Source: Acidobacteriota bacterium (GTDB taxonomy: Bacteria; Acidobacteriota; Terriglobia; Terriglobales; Acidobacteriaceae). Taken from it: a stretch of DNA of 64,000 bases. The notes under the pieces were generated by a model that saw only the letters and a list, made by a program, of their open reading frames with translations, ran no database searches and was not told the origin of the DNA. The position numbers and the translations under genes are program-made. Where the stretch lies: NCBI GenBank assembly GCA_021846985.1, contig JAJZVX010000014.1, forward strand, positions 1-64,000. Direction: 5' to 3'. Positions 63,316-64,000 of this stretch are shown piece by piece (the stretch's first letter is position 1; every line of letters begins with the position of its first letter).

Positions 63316-63357
63316 GAGGCGATGCGGTGCTCACCGGATTGTACACTGACGAAGATT

Positions 63358-64000
63358 ATGATTTTCTCCCTTGCCGCACATCGAGCCGTCTCCGTCTCCG
63401 CCCTGGCTGGGCTGGTTCTCGCCCTGGCATCGCCGCGTTCTCTCCTTGCGCAACAGGCCCCGCCAGCCAGCGGCGAATCGCGCCAACTCGACGCCGTTCC
63501 CCTGCCCGATCCCGCGCTCGCCGCGCTGCCGCTGCCTGAAGACCGCGGCCTGGCCGCCGCCGCGCAGGATCTCAAACGCCTCTCCACCACCGCCAGCGTC
63601 CTGATGATCGTCGCCCATCCCGACGACGAAGACGGTCCCCTGCTCACCTACCTCAGCCGCGGCCTCGGCGTGCGCGCCACGCTCTTTACCCTCACCCGCG
63701 GCGAGGGCGGACAGAACGTGATGTCGGCCGACACCTACGATGCCCTCGGCCTGCTCCGCACCAACGAACTTCTCAAGGCCGACGCTTACTACGGCGCCAC
63801 GCAGCTCTGGGGAACCGAGGCCGACTTCGGCTTTTCGAAAACCCAGCAGGAAGCCTTCTCGCAGTGGAGCCACGATCGCGTGCTCTACGATGCCGTCCTC
63901 GCCGTGCGCCGCGAGCGCCCCCAGATCATCGTCGCCACCTTCATCGGCGCCGTCACCGACGGACACGGCCAGCACCAGGTCTCCGGCGAAATCGCCCAGG
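63358..64000 (+). CDS. exported PIG-L/LmbE-family deacetylase, N-terminal part
   Basis: At least 214 residues; cut by the window end. A signal peptide (SVSALAGLVLALASPRSLLAQ) and the zinc motif VLMIVAHPDDEDGPLL, about 80 residues in, identify a LmbE-like N-acetyl-sugar deacetylase. TDGHGQHQVSGEIAQ near the edge includes the third zinc ligand (H in HQVSG). Exported, often large members of this family are common in Acidobacteriota and Bacteroidota and may act on glycans. ATG 63358 lies 42 nt from the start of the divergent permease. Confidence 0.85.
   Translation, partial: MIFSLAAHRAVSVSALAGLVLALASPRSLLAQQAPPASGESRQLDAVPLPDPALAALPLPEDRGLAAAAQDLKRLSTTASVLMIVAHPDDEDGPLLTYLSRGLGVRATLFTLTRGEGGQNVMSADTYDALGLLRTNELLKADAYYGATQLWGTEADFGFSKTQQEAFSQWSHDRVLYDAVLAVRRERPQIIVATFIGAVTDGHGQHQVSGEIAQ

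Overview
The window is GC-rich, densely coded DNA from a bacterium that most resembles an Acidobacteriota (Terriglobia-type) chromosome. That call is inferred from gene content and style: an acidobacterial-type VWA protein, a secretin fused to a cohesin-like domain, sugar catabolism genes with twin-arginine signals, and housekeeping genes with acidobacterial features. No 16S rRNA or other decisive marker is present. No rRNA, tRNA, CRISPR array or transposase was recognised.

Layout. (1) 1-671 is the 3' end of clpX, closed by a strong terminator. (2) 889-6453 is a surface-glycan-like set: a multispanning membrane protein, a polyprenyl-phosphate-type glycosyltransferase, a GMC flavoprotein with a ferredoxin-like cysteine cluster, and a NAD-dependent epimerase. 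(3) 6564-23756 is a glycan utilisation locus. On the minus strand lie two exported GH2 enzymes, a GH130 protein, two URO-D-fold proteins that look like zinc methyltransferases rather than HemE, a SIS-domain isomerase, a ROK kinase, a sugar MFS transporter and a ROK repressor. On the plus strand lie a chimeric regulator (IclR-like helix-turn-helix plus sugar-binding domain) and a GH39 enzyme. (4) 23963-27452 is lon, a DUF309 gene and engB. As clpX, lon and engB are neighbours in many bacteria, regions 2 and 3 look like an approximately 23 kb insertion into that block.

(5) 27510-31634 is a minus-strand secretin, two pseudopilins and an unknown gene. (6) 31974-42981 is mostly housekeeping: smpB, pepA, a sialidase-like exported protein, argS (minus), metG, tatD, yajQ, a polyprenyl diphosphate synthase and an O-methyltransferase. 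(7) 43087-49071 is the cell-envelope block uppS - cdsA - dxr - rseP - acyl-CoA thioesterase on the minus strand. It is interrupted between uppS and cdsA by a divergent two-gene module encoding a putative antitoxin and a PIN-domain toxin, with its own AT-rich promoter and inverted repeats. (8) 49297-54832 holds a zinc-ribbon/XRE regulator with a perfect inverted repeat upstream, a membrane acyltransferase, an HD-domain protein, a small membrane protein, an exported sugar isomerase-like protein and a VWA protein. (9) 54932-64000 holds ppdK, a STAS protein without the phosphorylatable serine, queG with an internal insertion, the msrPQ periplasmic methionine sulfoxide repair pair, an APC permease and the start of a LmbE-family deacetylase cut by the window end.

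In the catabolic locus the exported GH2, GH130 and GH39 enzymes would release sugars outside the cytoplasm, the MFS protein would import them, and the ROK kinase and SIS isomerase would feed them into central metabolism. The ROK repressor and the IclR/LacI-like chimera would respond to the sugar. The GH2/GH130 combination points to beta-mannosides or amino-sugar-containing glycans, but the substrate is inference. Start codons were chosen from ribosome binding sites and family N-termini and often differ from the longest possible reading frame.
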